Below are positions 20,098-29,703 of a DNA stretch of 64,000 nucleotides, piece by piece. The notes under the pieces were generated by a model that ran no database searches, was not told the DNA's origin, and saw nothing but the letters and a program-made list of their open reading frames with translations. Every line of letters starts with the position of its first letter. The first letter of the stretch is position 1. Origin of the DNA: Carnobacterium sp. 17-4 (GTDB taxonomy: Bacteria > Bacillota > Bacilli > Lactobacillales > Carnobacteriaceae); NCBI RefSeq assembly GCF_000195575.1, contig NC_015391.1, forward strand, positions 798,501 to 862,500, given 5' to 3'. The translations under genes were made by a program, and so were the position numbers.

Positions 20098-21321
20098 ATG
20101 ATGAAGAGTTGTGGTGTAGTTGTAGAATATAATCCATTGCACAATGGTCATGTGTACCACTTGAAAAAAGCTAGGGAGTTATCAGGTGCGGATGTTATTA
20201 TTGCTGTAATGAGCGGAAATTTCTTGCAACGCGGCGAACCAGCTATTGTGGACAAATGGGCTAGGACACAAATGGCTTTAGCAGCGGGAGCAGATATAGT
20301 GATCGAACTACCGGTGGCTTTTAGTGCGCAACCAGCTGATTATTTTGCAAAAGGAGCCGTTGGATTATTGCAGGCTATGAAATGTGATGCAATCTGCTTT
20401 GGTTCTGAATCTGGTGAAGGTTCAGATTACCAAAAACTAGCTCAATTTTTAAATCAACATACAGCAACTATTAACCAACGTTTTAAAGAAAATAAAAACC
20501 CAGGACAAACGTATGCTTTACAAATGGAACAAGTTCTTAAAGAACTACTGCCGAATCAGCCAATCGCTCTTTCTACGCCAAATAATATTTTGGGATTAGC
20601 CTACGCTAAAGAAAACCTACTTTATGAAAAACCGATGGAACTTTATACCCTGACACGAGTCGGATCGGATTATCATGATGATGAATTAATTGAGCAAAGC
20701 TTTTCAAGTGCTACAGCTATTCGAAAAAAATTATTGGAGACCAAACAAAAAACTTTGCCTCTTGAAGAATTGAAGGCAAGTATGCCAACCAGCAGTTTGG
20801 AGTTAGTAACAGCCAATCCGCTTGTTAGCTGGGAAAATTATTGGCCTTATTTAAAATATCAAATAGAAGTTCAGTCATTAGAAGAACTCCAGTCTATTTA
20901 CCAAGTAACAGAAGGGATTGAATACCGCTTAAAAGAGTGTATTCAAGAAGCAAAAAGTTTTGAGCAGTTTATTTCGTTAATTAAAAACAAACGAGTATCA
21001 TGGACTCGTTTGCAACGAATGTGTGTTTATATTTTACTTCAATTAAAAAAAGAAGACATGATCAAGGAATTGAAAAAACCAAAAGCAATCCATTTATTAG
21101 GATTTAGTTTATTAGGAAGAAAGTATTTGAAAGAAACAAAGAAAGAGTTGGCTATACCTTTAATTGCCAATGTAACAAAAAAGAATAAAATATTATGGAC
21201 ATTGGATATAAAAGCAGGTAAGATTTATCAAATGGGTCAGATGGGTTTAATAAAAGAACAAGATTATTATCGTCAGCCACTAAACTTTTATTTTGAAAAT
21301 ACCTATGAAAACAAAGCTTAG
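20098..21321 (+). CDS. tmcAL: tRNA(Met) cytidine acetate ligase TmcAL (formerly YlbM)
   Basis: ATP-dependent ligase that attaches acetate to the wobble cytidine of elongator tRNA(Met) (ac4C34). The 407-residue protein starts with the nucleotidyltransferase motif CGVVVEYNPLHNGH and has MSGNFLQRGEPAIVDKWAR and a later FGSESG, typical of the family. AGAGAGG lies 7 nt before the first ATG; the second ATG (20101) is an alternative. It follows recQ by 14 nt, probably in one operon, and precedes the yceD promoter. Confidence 0.93.
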   Translation: MMKSCGVVVEYNPLHNGHVYHLKKARELSGADVIIAVMSGNFLQRGEPAIVDKWARTQMALAAGADIVIELPVAFSAQPADYFAKGAVGLLQAMKCDAICFGSESGEGSDYQKLAQFLNQHTATINQRFKENKNPGQTYALQMEQVLKELLPNQPIALSTPNNILGLAYAKENLLYEKPMELYTLTRVGSDYHDDELIEQSFSSATAIRKKLLETKQKTLPLEELKASMPTSSLELVTANPLVSWENYWPYLKYQIEVQSLEELQSIYQVTEGIEYRLKECIQEAKSFEQFISLIKNKRVSWTRLQRMCVYILLQLKKEDMIKELKKPKAIHLLGFSLLGRKYLKETKKELAIPLIANVTKKNKILWTLDIKAGKIYQMGQMGLIKEQDYYRQPLNFYFENTYENKA

Positions 21322-21348
21322 CAAGAAAAGACTGTAAGGTAAAATACG

Positions 21349-21377
21349 TTGACAAAGGGTTCATTCACTAGTATAAT
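21349..21377 (+). promoter_or_regulatory. consensus sigma-A promoter of yceD-rpmF
   Basis: TTGACA (21349-21354), 17 bp, TATAAT (21372-21377): a perfect consensus at perfect spacing, about 30 nt before the yceD start. It suggests high expression, fitting a ribosomal protein operon. Confidence 0.93.
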
Positions 21378-21406
21378 AATCCTTGTTGCTTTAGGAGTGA
21401 TGTAAA

Positions 21407-21970
21407 ATGAAATGGTCATTAAACGAATTGCAAAAATACCGCAATGAGCCTTTAGTTTTCTCGGAAACTGTTGACTTAAAAAAAACGTTGATGAATCGAG
21501 AAAAGGAATTAATGGATGTTTCTCCGATTAATTTAGAAGGAACACTCATTGTTCATGAAAAAGAAATCTTGCTTCATATGGTTGTTTCATTAGATGTGAC
21601 ACTACCCTCTGCAAGATCACTAAAACCAGTTTTGTTCCCTATGTCAATTGGAATAGATGAAATATATATTCCGCCTTCTGCTACTCCTGGATCTAAAATA
21701 GATAATGAGGAAGAAACTGTCATTCTTTTAGATAAAGATATGATTGATTTAACTGAAGCTATTACGGATGCAGTTTTGTTAAATCTTCCATTGCAAGTCT
21801 TTACGCAAGAGGAGATAGAAGGACAAGAAATGCCTAGTGGAAATGATTGGCTGGTCGTTTCTGAAGATGAATACACTTCAGATTTGGAAACACAGAAATC
21901 AGAAACTGAGGATCCGCGTTTTGCTGGTTTGAAAGATTTGTTTAAAGATGAATCTGATAATCAGAAATAA
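21407..21970 (+). CDS. yceD: YceD family protein (DUF177)
   Basis: A 187-residue acidic protein of the DUF177 family, found directly upstream of rpmF in most bacteria and linked to 23S rRNA accumulation. It has the family core LEGTLIVHEKEILLHM and the conserved end DPRFAGLKDLFKDE, but not the CSRCL-type cysteine pair seen in some members; instead the segment LDVTLPSARSLKP stands there. The start follows TAGGAGTG. Its consensus promoter also serves rpmF. Confidence 0.92.
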   Translation: MKWSLNELQKYRNEPLVFSETVDLKKTLMNREKELMDVSPINLEGTLIVHEKEILLHMVVSLDVTLPSARSLKPVLFPMSIGIDEIYIPPSATPGSKIDNEEETVILLDKDMIDLTEAITDAVLLNLPLQVFTQEEIEGQEMPSGNDWLVVSEDEYTSDLETQKSETEDPRFAGLKDLFKDESDNQK

Positions 21971-21983
21971 GTATGTATTATAG

Positions 21984-22020
21984 GCTTCTTTTAGCACAAA
22001 TTTGTGTAGAGAAGCAATTT
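21984..22020 (+). other. intercistronic hairpin between yceD and rpmF
   Basis: Stem with arms GCTTCT / AGAAGC, an internal mismatch region and an inner CACAAATTTGTG, followed by AATTTTT directly before the rpmF ribosome-binding site AAGGAGGTG. It resembles a weak terminator or processing site. Confidence 0.6.
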
Positions 22021-22037
22021 TTAAGGAGGTGTAAGGA

Positions 22038-22217
22038 ATGGCAGTACCAGCAAGAAGAACATCAAAAGCTAAGAAAAACAGACGTCGTACTCATTATAAA
22101 TTAGAAGTTCCAGGTATGAACGCATGCCCTAACTGTGGCGAATTGAAAAAAAGCCATCACGTTTGTGCATCATGTGGACATTACGATGGTAAAGAAGTAA
22201 TCAGCAAAGAAGCTTAA
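22038..22217 (+). CDS. rpmF: 50S ribosomal protein L32
   Basis: A 59-residue basic ribosomal protein, starting [17 protein letters not shown] and holding a zinc finger with paired cysteines (ACPNCGE and CASCGHY). This is the zinc-binding form; I see no second zinc-free copy in the window. AGGAGGTG precedes the start. Co-transcribed with yceD and followed by a terminator. Confidence 0.98.
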   Translation: MAVPARRTSKAKKNRRRTHYKLEVPGMNACPNCGELKKSHHVCASCGHYDGKEVISKEA

Positions 22218-22249
22218 TTTTTTTGCACATTTCATCATGAGATGATTTG

Positions 22250-22288
22250 AAAACCCTTATTGAGACCATGGCTCAATGGGGGTTTTTT
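22250..22288 (+). terminator. rpmF terminator
   Basis: Stem with outer arm AAAACCC paired to GGGTTTT and inner ATTGAG / CTCAAT, ending in a T-run. Confidence 0.9.
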
Positions 22289-22427
22289 GATTTTTAAACT
22301 AGTACTTAATTGGGAGTATACAAAAAGCTGAAATTAAGTTAAATTTAAAAAGAGAATTTTTTATGATAATGTAGTTTAATAAGCAGTCAGATATTAATGC
22401 ATATACATATTTAAAAGGTGGGATGAA

Positions 22428-22802
22428 ATGGAGTCCGAAACTTCTTTAGTAATAGGAAAACTGATGCTGTACTGTTTGCCGCTCGTTTTATTGCTTTTTT
22501 TCAGTAAGAAAACGCAACGTCATTTTAAAAGGCAACATTCAGCTGTTAAGTTACCAGATCTGCTGGTTCCTTTTTTAATTTTAGGTATTCATATTCTTAG
22601 CGAGTTAACCTATGGATTTTCTGTAATTCCATATTTTTTAATTTTTATATTTAGTTTAGGGATTATCCTACTTTTGGTTATTGCGGCAAAAAAGGGCGAG
22701 ATTTTATATGAAAGTTTTTTTAAAACGTATTGGCGATTTGTTTTTATCAGTTCTATATTAACTTATTACAGTTTGGTTACAGCTAATATAATAATGACTT
22801 GA
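22428..22802 (+). CDS. DUF3397-like membrane protein
   Basis: A 124-residue integral membrane protein with about four hydrophobic segments: residues 8-24, 44-65, 67-86 and 103-122, joined by short basic loops (KKTQRHFKRQH). The segment LVPFLILGIHILS and its position between rpmF and mraZ match the DUF3397 family of Lactobacillales. Function unknown. AAAAGGTGGG precedes the start. A strong terminator lies about 115 nt downstream, with no gene between. Confidence 0.75.
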   Translation: MESETSLVIGKLMLYCLPLVLLLFFSKKTQRHFKRQHSAVKLPDLLVPFLILGIHILSELTYGFSVIPYFLIFIFSLGIILLLVIAAKKGEILYESFFKTYWRFVFISSILTYYSLVTANIIMT

Positions 22803-22917
22803 AAAAGACTTAAAAAAACTGAGCCACTAAAAAAAATGTTGTTAGTTTAAATTATGGGAATAATAGATTAAATAGAAAATTTATTTTTTGAAACGATTTT
22901 AAGATTGAATAGGCAAT

Positions 22918-22961
22918 AAAAAAGCGAAAGAGAGACAATTTTGTCTCTCTTTCGCTTTTTT
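22918..22961 (+). terminator. terminator before mraZ
   Basis: Stem of at least 15 bp (GCGAAAGAGAGACAA) with a 2-nt loop, flanked by six A and seven T, so it could work in both directions. It isolates the division cluster from upstream transcription. Confidence 0.93.
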
Positions 22962-23079
22962 ATTTGAAGTAATTTGGGGAAATTCCCCACTAAAAATTCA
23001 TCATAGGAATAGAAATAGGTAACTGTTTAAAACTAATCAAGCTGTAACGAAAAAGATTTATGTCTTTTTTTGAATAAAT

Positions 23080-23108
23080 GTGGAGGAAAGTGGGGCATTG
23101 TGGTAGAC
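23080..23108 (+). promoter_or_regulatory. MraZ operator (three direct repeats) and likely -10
   Basis: GTGG occurs three times at exactly 10-bp intervals (23080, 23090, 23100: GTGGAGGAAA, GTGGGGCATT, GTGGTAGACT), 37-65 nt before the mraZ start. Direct repeats of this kind at one-helix-turn spacing upstream of mraZ are the known MraZ binding site. TAGACT (23103-23108) may be the -10 element, with the first repeat at the -35 position, so binding would block the promoter of the whole division cluster. Confidence 0.85.
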
Positions 23109-23144
23109 TAAAAATATCTAATTGGAGTTTGGGGTGAGACAGCT

Positions 23145-23576
23145 ATGTTATTGGGTGAACACAAGCACAACATTGATGCCAAAGGTCGTTTAATCATGCC
23201 ATCAAAGTTTCGATCTGATTTAGGTGAGAAATTTATTCTTACTCGTGGATTAGATGGATGTTTATTTGGATATCCGCAAGAATCATGGTCTGCTCTTGAA
23301 GAAAAGCTCAAACAACTCCCGTTAGCAAAGAAAGAAGCTCGTGCTTTTACCAGATTCTTTTACTCAGCAGCTGTTGAATGTGAAATAGATAAACAAGGAA
23401 GAATCAATATTCCTCAAACTTTAAGAGAACATGCAAAATTAGAAAAAGTTTGCCATGTTGTTGGAGTCTCTGAACGAATTGAAATTTGGGGAGAAACAAG
23501 ATGGAACCAAGTTTCCCAAGAAGCTGAAGAGATGTTTGATAGTATTGCTGAAGATATGATTGATTTTGGATTCTAG
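23145..23576 (+). CDS. mraZ: transcriptional regulator MraZ
   Basis: AbrB-like DNA-binding protein of 143 residues, repressor of the division and cell wall cluster and of itself. Two swapped-hairpin repeats are visible: [16 protein letters not shown] near the N-terminus and [16 protein letters not shown] near residue 80, each with the DxxGR motif. It is the first gene of the dcw cluster and has its three-repeat operator upstream. Confidence 0.97.
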   Translation: MLLGEHKHNIDAKGRLIMPSKFRSDLGEKFILTRGLDGCLFGYPQESWSALEEKLKQLPLAKKEARAFTRFFYSAAVECEIDKQGRINIPQTLREHAKLEKVCHVVGVSERIEIWGETRWNQVSQEAEEMFDSIAEDMIDFGF

Positions 23577-23637
23577 TAATTTACCAATTTAAAATAAAAA
23601 AAGATAAATAAACTAGTAAGTTAGGTAGGCGAAAAAA

Positions 23638-24594
23638 ATGACAGCATTTAATCATGAAACAGTCTTATTGCGCGAAACAGTTGATGGGCTGTCGTTATCC
23701 CCAGAAGGTATTTATGTTGATTGTACTTTAGGCGGAGCGGGTCATAGTGAATATTTACTATCACAATTAGATGAGAACGGGCATTTATTTGCTTTTGACC
23801 AAGACGAGCGTGCAATTGAAAACGCAAAAGTCCGGTTAGCTGAATATGTTGAAAAAGGTATGGTTACTTTTATTAAAGCAAATTTCAGGAATATTAAAGA
23901 AGAGTTAACTGAACGTGGAATAAACGAAGTAGATGGAATTTTATATGATTTAGGAGTATCTTCTCCACAGTTAGATGAAGCAGAACGTGGCTTTAGTTAT
24001 CACCAAGATGCGCCTTTAGATATGCGGATGGATACAGATGCTCCATTAACGGCAAAAGATGTCGTTAATGAATGGTCTTACCATGATTTGATTAGAATTT
24101 TCTACCGTTATGGAGAAGAAAAATTTTCAAAACAAATTGCTCGTAAAATTGAAGCTGCTAGAGAAATTAAACCTATTGAAACAACTAGTGAATTAGTTGA
24201 ACTCATTAAATCAGGAATACCTGCACCAGCTAGAAGAAAAGGCGGCCATCCAGCAAAACGAGTTTTTCAAGCGATACGAATTGCCGTTAATGATGAGTTG
24301 TCTTCAGTAGAAGATTCGTTAGAACAAGCGATTGAGTTATTGGCAATAGGCGGGCGGATCAGCGTGATTTCTTTTCATTCATTAGAGGATCGAATCGTTA
24401 AAACTATCTTTAAGGATCACTCTAAAGGACCTGAATTGCCACGTGGATTACCAGTTATTCCAGACGGATTTCTACCTGAATTAAAATTGATTACCAGAAA
24501 ACCAATTCTACCTTCAGAAGAAGAGTTAGCCGTAAATAATCGTTCGAGAAGTGCCAAGTTACGAATTGCTGAAAAACAAACTAAAGTAAACTAA
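23638..24594 (+). CDS. rsmH: 16S rRNA (cytosine(1402)-N(4))-methyltransferase RsmH
   Basis: SAM-dependent methyltransferase of 318 residues (MraW), acting on C1402 of 16S rRNA. Motifs: [24 protein letters not shown] (SAM binding), [20 protein letters not shown] and the C-terminal [12 protein letters not shown]. Second gene of the dcw cluster. Confidence 0.98.
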   Translation: MTAFNHETVLLRETVDGLSLSPEGIYVDCTLGGAGHSEYLLSQLDENGHLFAFDQDERAIENAKVRLAEYVEKGMVTFIKANFRNIKEELTERGINEVDGILYDLGVSSPQLDEAERGFSYHQDAPLDMRMDTDAPLTAKDVVNEWSYHDLIRIFYRYGEEKFSKQIARKIEAAREIKPIETTSELVELIKSGIPAPARRKGGHPAKRVFQAIRIAVNDELSSVEDSLEQAIELLAIGGRISVISFHSLEDRIVKTIFKDHSKGPELPRGLPVIPDGFLPELKLITRKPILPSEEELAVNNRSRSAKLRIAEKQTKVN

Positions 24595-24624
24595 CACTAA
24601 AGAATAGGAAGGAAGTATTAATTT

Positions 24625-25008
24625 ATGCCATTAGATAGTAATTTAGCTAGAAACATTGAAGTCGAAGTACCCTTTCAGCCGCAGACAGCTCCTACTCCTA
24701 AAAAGGAAAAAATACATACTCCTTTTACAAAAAGAATAGGTATAACAAAAGGAGAAAAACTACTTATCAGTTCAGTTTTAATTGTTTTGTTTGCTCTTAT
24801 CGCTGTTAGTATTTCATTAGAAATTACCATTGCCAGTACTAATCGCACTTTACAAGATGCAACAACCTCAATTGCTGAATCCACAACGGTCAATGAAAAC
24901 TTAGAGCAAGAAGTTCAAGAATTATCGCGTTATGATCGCGTGTATGAAATCGCGAATAAATTTGGTTTAGAAATGAATGAAGAAAATGTAAGGAATGTTA
25001 TAAAATGA
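24625..25008 (+). CDS. ftsL: cell division protein FtsL
   Basis: Bitopic division protein of 127 residues: basic cytoplasmic N-terminus (about 50 residues), one membrane segment (KLLISSVLIVLFALIAVSIS), and an extracellular coiled coil (ENLEQEVQELSRYDRVYEIA) that pairs with DivIC in the FtsQLB-type complex. GGAAGG precedes it. The last four bases overlap the penicillin-binding protein gene (ATGA). Confidence 0.93.
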   Translation: MPLDSNLARNIEVEVPFQPQTAPTPKKEKIHTPFTKRIGITKGEKLLISSVLIVLFALIAVSISLEITIASTNRTLQDATTSIAESTTVNENLEQEVQELSRYDRVYEIANKFGLEMNEENVRNVIK

Positions 25009-27164
25009 CGAATAAAAACCCTCTAAAAAACAGGAAAAAAGTTGCCATATTGTTGTTTTTTGGCACAGTTCTTTTACTCATTGTTTTTGCGGGACGAATT
25101 GCATTTATCATGGTAAAAGGTGAAGTTAATGGCGAAAATTTATCCCAAAATATAAATAATTTATACACGAGAAGTAGCATCCTAGAAGCAAACCGAGGAA
25201 CCATATATGATGTTGGGGGAGAATCGGTTGCATTAGATGCTACTTCTTACTCTTTAGTAGCAGTTTTAACAGATCAATGGTCTAATCCTGATGAAGCGTT
25301 TCATGTATCGGATAAAGAAAAAACAGCTGAAGTATTAGAAAAATATATCCCTATGAGCAAAGAAGACATTTTAACAAACTTAAATCAAAAAGATCTTTCT
25401 CAAGTTGAATTTGGTGAAGCAGGAAAGAACTTATCTTTTGATACAAAAAAAAGTATTGAAGAAGAAAAACTACCAGGCATTGTCTTTGAGGAAACCCCTA
25501 CAAGACTTTATCCTAATGGAATATTCGCTTCGCATTTAGTCGGCTATGCTGCATTACCTTCTGGAAAAGAAGAGGATGTTTCTAGTACAGATTTAAAAGG
25601 CATGATGGGTATTGAACTTGCATATGACGATATCCTTAAAGGAACAGATGGGAAAACGATTTATCAAAAAGATAGTTTTGGTTACGTTATTCCAAATTCT
25701 AAAGTAGAAACAACAGAACCTGAAAATGGTGATGATATCTATCTGACGTTAGATAAACGCATGCAAGTCTATATGGAAAATGTCATGAGCGAAATTGATG
25801 ATAAATACAATCCTGCTATGGTAACGGCAACGTTGATTAATCCAGAGACAGGTGCTATTATTGCAGCATCACAAAGACCTACATTTAATGGAACCACAAA
25901 AGAAGGTATTGATCAATTGTGGCAAAATCTTTTGGTTGAGAACACGTATGAACCAGGATCTACGATGAAGATTATGACTTTAGCTGCAGCTGTCAGCGAA
26001 GGTGTGTTTGATCCAAATGCTTATTTCCAATCAGGAGTAAAAATGATTGGTGATGATCCGATTCATGACCATGATCCAAATGGTTGGGGTACAATTTCTT
26101 ATTTAGAAGGTTTGGCACGTTCGAGTAATGTGGCATTTGCTAACTTAATGGAAAAAATGAGCCCAGAAACTTGGAAAGAATATATGGAGGCCTTCGGAAT
26201 TGGAGAAACGACTAATTCTGGTTTGGCAAATGAAGCTAAAGGTTCAGTTGCTTTTAACTATCCTCTAGAACAAGCGAATACTGCGTTTGGGCAAGGTTTA
26301 ACCGTTACCGCATTTCAAATGCTGCAAGCTTTTACAGCGGTAGCAAATGATGGGCAAATGATGAAACCGCAATTTATAAGTAAATTTGTTGATTCAGATA
26401 CAGGAAAAGAAACAATCGTTGAGCCAGAAGTTGTAGGCCAACCGATTAGTAAAGAAGTAGCAGATCAAACATTGGACTATTTAAAAGAGGTTGTTTACAA
26501 CAAAAATGGTACTGGAGTAGATTATCAAATCGATGGCCATGAAATTGCTGCAAAAACTGGGACTGCTGAGATTGTTAATCCTAAAACAAAACAATATTAT
26601 AGTGGTGGAACAAATTATATTTATTCTGTCGCCGCTATGGCCCCAGCAGATGATCCAAAAGTGATTCTCTACATTACAGTACAACAGCCTGAAATTAAAG
26701 ATGGTAGTACAACAGGAAGTGGAGTAGTTAAAGAAATTTATCATCCTATTATGAAACGAGCATTAGAATACTTGGCCTTAGGAGAAGACGAAGAATCTGA
26801 GACAAATACGGTCGAAATGCCAAAAGTTACTGGAATTTCAAAAGATGAGGCACTTAAATCATTAGAAGGTACTCAGTTAAATGTGACCGTTGTCGGAAAT
26901 GGTGATACAATAGTACAACAATTACCATTACCAGCTGAAACCACTATTGAAAATCAACGTGTGGTTTTAATGACCAATGGTGCTATGACTATGCCGGATA
27001 TGATGGGATGGTCAAAAAATGATGTTTTAAAAGTTTCAGAAATAACTGGATTAGAATTTATATTTGAAGGAGAAGGCTATGTAGTTAGTCAAAGTCTTGA
27101 ACCAAATGCCAATATGCAAAGCACGGATAAAATTAACATAAAATTAGAAACTCCACAAGAATAG
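25005..27164 (+). CDS. pbp2X: septal penicillin-binding protein (class B, PBP2X/FtsI type) with PASTA domains
   Basis: Division-specific transpeptidase of 719 residues that cross-links septal peptidoglycan. One N-terminal membrane anchor (residues 13-33), a dimerisation domain, then the transpeptidase domain with the three active-site motifs STMK (in YEPGSTMKIM), SSN and KTGTAE. Two C-terminal PASTA repeats follow (one starting near MPKVTGISKDEAL, the next near MPDMMGWSKNDVL). Overlaps ftsL by four bases and lies 15 nt before murE. Confidence 0.96.
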   Translation: MTNKNPLKNRKKVAILLFFGTVLLLIVFAGRIAFIMVKGEVNGENLSQNINNLYTRSSILEANRGTIYDVGGESVALDATSYSLVAVLTDQWSNPDEAFHVSDKEKTAEVLEKYIPMSKEDILTNLNQKDLSQVEFGEAGKNLSFDTKKSIEEEKLPGIVFEETPTRLYPNGIFASHLVGYAALPSGKEEDVSSTDLKGMMGIELAYDDILKGTDGKTIYQKDSFGYVIPNSKVETTEPENGDDIYLTLDKRMQVYMENVMSEIDDKYNPAMVTATLINPETGAIIAASQRPTFNGTTKEGIDQLWQNLLVENTYEPGSTMKIMTLAAAVSEGVFDPNAYFQSGVKMIGDDPIHDHDPNGWGTISYLEGLARSSNVAFANLMEKMSPETWKEYMEAFGIGETTNSGLANEAKGSVAFNYPLEQANTAFGQGLTVTAFQMLQAFTAVANDGQMMKPQFISKFVDSDTGKETIVEPEVVGQPISKEVADQTLDYLKEVVYNKNGTGVDYQIDGHEIAAKTGTAEIVNPKTKQYYSGGTNYIYSVAAMAPADDPKVILYITVQQPEIKDGSTTGSGVVKEIYHPIMKRALEYLALGEDEESETNTVEMPKVTGISKDEALKSLEGTQLNVTVVGNGDTIVQQLPLPAETTIENQRVVLMTNGAMTMPDMMGWSKNDVLKVSEITGLEFIFEGEGYVVSQSLEPNANMQSTDKINIKLETPQE

Positions 27165-27179
27165 AAAAAGGTGAAAATA

Positions 27180-28658
27180 GTGAAAGCAATCGAATTAATC
27201 AAACCATTAAAATCAAAGAAGTTTTCAATAGATTTTTCTGATAGTTTAGAAATTACAAAAGTTACTCAAGATACGAGAGAAGTTGAACCGGGTTCACTTT
27301 TTGTCTGTATTATTGGTTCTCTTCATAATGGACATGAATTAGCGAAAGAGGCTGTTCAAAAAGGAGCAGTTCTAGTGGTGGCAAGCGAACCACTAGATGT
27401 AGAAGTTCCGGTTGTCTATGTAAACAATACAATGAAAGCTATGGCAATTTTAGCCGCTGCTTTTTATGATTATCCGAGCCAGAATTTACGTGTTATAGGT
27501 GTTACTGGTACAAACGGTAAAACAACGGTTACTCATCTATTGGATTATATCTTCCATGATCACAAAGAAAAAACTGGAGTTATCGGAACAATGTATCGTC
27601 GTATTGGTGCTGAAGTTTACGAAACAAAAAATACGACACCAGATAGTCTTACGTTGCAAAAAACATTGCGTGAAATGCAAGAAAACGGCGTACAGACTTG
27701 TTCTATGGAAGTCTCTTCACATTCTTTGGTTCAAGGCAGGGTGTGGGGGACTGATTTTGACATTGCAATTTTTACTAATCTAAGTCAAGATCATCTGGAA
27801 TATCATCACACTATGGAAAAATATGCTGAAGCCAAAAGTTTATTATTTTCACAATTAGGTAATGGCTATCAGCAAGATAAGCCTAAATTTGCTATCTTAA
27901 ATTTTGATGATCCAGTGGGCAGAAGCTTTGAAGAAAAAACGGCTGCTTCTGTTTTTTCTTATGGAATCGATCAATCAGCTGATTTTAAGGCTACTGATTT
28001 AAGGATTACAAATAAAGGTACCCGTTTTAATTTGAATTTTGAAGATCAAGTATACGAAGTACAATTACAACTAGTTGGTAAGTTTAATGTGTCGAATGCT
28101 TTAGCAGCTATTGCAGGAGCATATGCGGCTGGATTGGAATTGCCTTCTGTTATCCAATCCCTTAGCCAGATAAGTGGTGTACGAGGTCGTTTTGAGATCG
28201 TTAAAGGGGAATATGATTTTGCTGTAATCGTTGATTACGCGCACACACCAGATGGGTTATTAAATGTATTAAATGCAGTAAATGAAATTAAAACTGGAAA
28301 TGTGTTTTGTGTAGTCGGTTGTGGCGGAGACCGTGATCGCACTAAGCGACCGATAATGGCTGAAATTGCACAAAAGAATTCAGATACAGTCATCTTTACA
28401 TCTGACAATCCAAGAACGGAAGATCCTAATGCTATATTAAATGAAGTAGTTGCAGGATTAGAAGAAGAGTCTTATCAATTGATTCCTGATAGAAGAGAAG
28501 CTATCCAGTCTGCTATTAAACAGGCAGCACCCAATGATATTGTCTTGATTGCTGGAAAAGGGCATGAAAATTACCAAATTATTGGTACTGAAAAAATTCA
28601 TTTTGATGATGTTGAAGAGGCTGAAAAAGCAATACACATAAAAAACAATGATAAATAG
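27180..28658 (+). CDS. murE: UDP-N-acetylmuramoyl-tripeptide synthetase MurE, meso-DAP-adding type
   Basis: Mur ligase that adds the third stem-peptide residue to UDP-MurNAc-L-Ala-D-Glu. The 492 residues contain the ATP loop GVTGTNGKTTVTH, MEVSSHSL, and the substrate motif SDNPRTEDP. The DNPR motif is the known marker for meso-diaminopimelate-specific enzymes; L-lysine enzymes carry a different sequence there. This fits dapF at 42.3 kb. The start is taken as GTG at 27180, 9 nt after AAAGG; an in-frame GTG at 27171 is too close to that site. Confidence 0.95.
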   Translation: MKAIELIKPLKSKKFSIDFSDSLEITKVTQDTREVEPGSLFVCIIGSLHNGHELAKEAVQKGAVLVVASEPLDVEVPVVYVNNTMKAMAILAAAFYDYPSQNLRVIGVTGTNGKTTVTHLLDYIFHDHKEKTGVIGTMYRRIGAEVYETKNTTPDSLTLQKTLREMQENGVQTCSMEVSSHSLVQGRVWGTDFDIAIFTNLSQDHLEYHHTMEKYAEAKSLLFSQLGNGYQQDKPKFAILNFDDPVGRSFEEKTAASVFSYGIDQSADFKATDLRITNKGTRFNLNFEDQVYEVQLQLVGKFNVSNALAAIAGAYAAGLELPSVIQSLSQISGVRGRFEIVKGEYDFAVIVDYAHTPDGLLNVLNAVNEIKTGNVFCVVGCGGDRDRTKRPIMAEIAQKNSDTVIFTSDNPRTEDPNAILNEVVAGLEEESYQLIPDRREAIQSAIKQAAPNDIVLIAGKGHENYQIIGTEKIHFDDVEEAEKAIHIKNNDK

Positions 28659-28670
28659 GAGCGGAAAATA

Positions 28671-29636
28671 ATGCAATGGACAGAAATGTTAATCGCAGTT
28701 GTGAGTGGATTTGCCTTAACTATTATGGCGATGCCAATCGTGATTGGTTTTTTTAGAACAAAACAATTAGGCCAAACGACTAGAGATGAAGGACCAAAGT
28801 GGCACGAAGTGAAGACAGGAACTCCAACTATGGGAGGAATTGTCTTTCTAGTAGCTGCAATTATTTCAACTATTTGGGTTTCTATATGGCAAAATGTCTT
28901 TTCAATAGGCATTGTGTTAACTCTTTTCATCCTAATTCTTTATGGTTTATTGGGATTCTTGGATGACTTCATTAAGGTGTTTAAAAAAAGAAATCTTGGT
29001 TTGACTTCTAAGCAAAAATTAATAGGACAAATACTCGGCGGAGTACTTTTCTTTGGTGTTTCCCTTTATAAAAATATTCCAACAGAATTGGCTTTCCCTT
29101 TCGTAGGTACGGTTGATATTGGTTGGTTTTATGGACTATTTATTATCTTTTGGTTAGTTGGTTTTTCAAATGCTGTTAATTTAACAGATGGTTTAGACGG
29201 GCTAGTTGCCGGAACAGCCAGTATTGCTTATGGTGCATATGCTATTATCGCTTGGAATCAACAACAATTTGATATTTTAATCGTTTGTTTGACTGTAATC
29301 GGCGGATTGATTGGCTTTTTCTTTTTTAATAAAAAACCAGCTAAAATATTTATGGGAGATGTTGGTTCATTAGCTTTAGGTGGTGGTTTAGCAGCCATTT
29401 CAATTCTATTGCATCAAGAATGGTCACTTCTTTTAATCGGTCTTGTTTTCGTTATGGAAACTGCGAGTGTCATGATCCAAGTTACCTCATTTAAATTAAG
29501 AGGTAAACGAGTATTTAAAATGAGTCCTATTCATCACCATTTTGAAATGAGTGGTTGGAGTGAATGGCGTGTTGTACTTACTTTTTGGTCTATCGGATTA
29601 TTAGCTGCAGTAGCATGTCTAATAATTATTCTATAA
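28671..29636 (+). CDS. mraY: phospho-N-acetylmuramoyl-pentapeptide-transferase MraY
   Basis: Polytopic membrane enzyme (321 residues, about 10 membrane segments) that moves phospho-MurNAc-pentapeptide onto undecaprenyl phosphate to make lipid I. Key motifs: the N-terminal DEGPKWHEVKTGTPTMGG, the aspartate pair GFLDDFIKV, NAVNLTDGLDGL, and the histidine-rich MSPIHHHFEMSGW near the end. Confidence 0.98.
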   Translation: MQWTEMLIAVVSGFALTIMAMPIVIGFFRTKQLGQTTRDEGPKWHEVKTGTPTMGGIVFLVAAIISTIWVSIWQNVFSIGIVLTLFILILYGLLGFLDDFIKVFKKRNLGLTSKQKLIGQILGGVLFFGVSLYKNIPTELAFPFVGTVDIGWFYGLFIIFWLVGFSNAVNLTDGLDGLVAGTASIAYGAYAIIAWNQQQFDILIVCLTVIGGLIGFFFFNKKPAKIFMGDVGSLALGGGLAAISILLHQEWSLLLIGLVFVMETASVMIQVTSFKLRGKRVFKMSPIHHHFEMSGWSEWRVVLTFWSIGLLAAVACLIIIL

Positions 29637-29703
29637 TACTTACAGTAGATTTAACTGCTTGAATAGAAAAAAATCCTTGTTTTTAAGAAAAAGAGGTTTA
29701 ACT

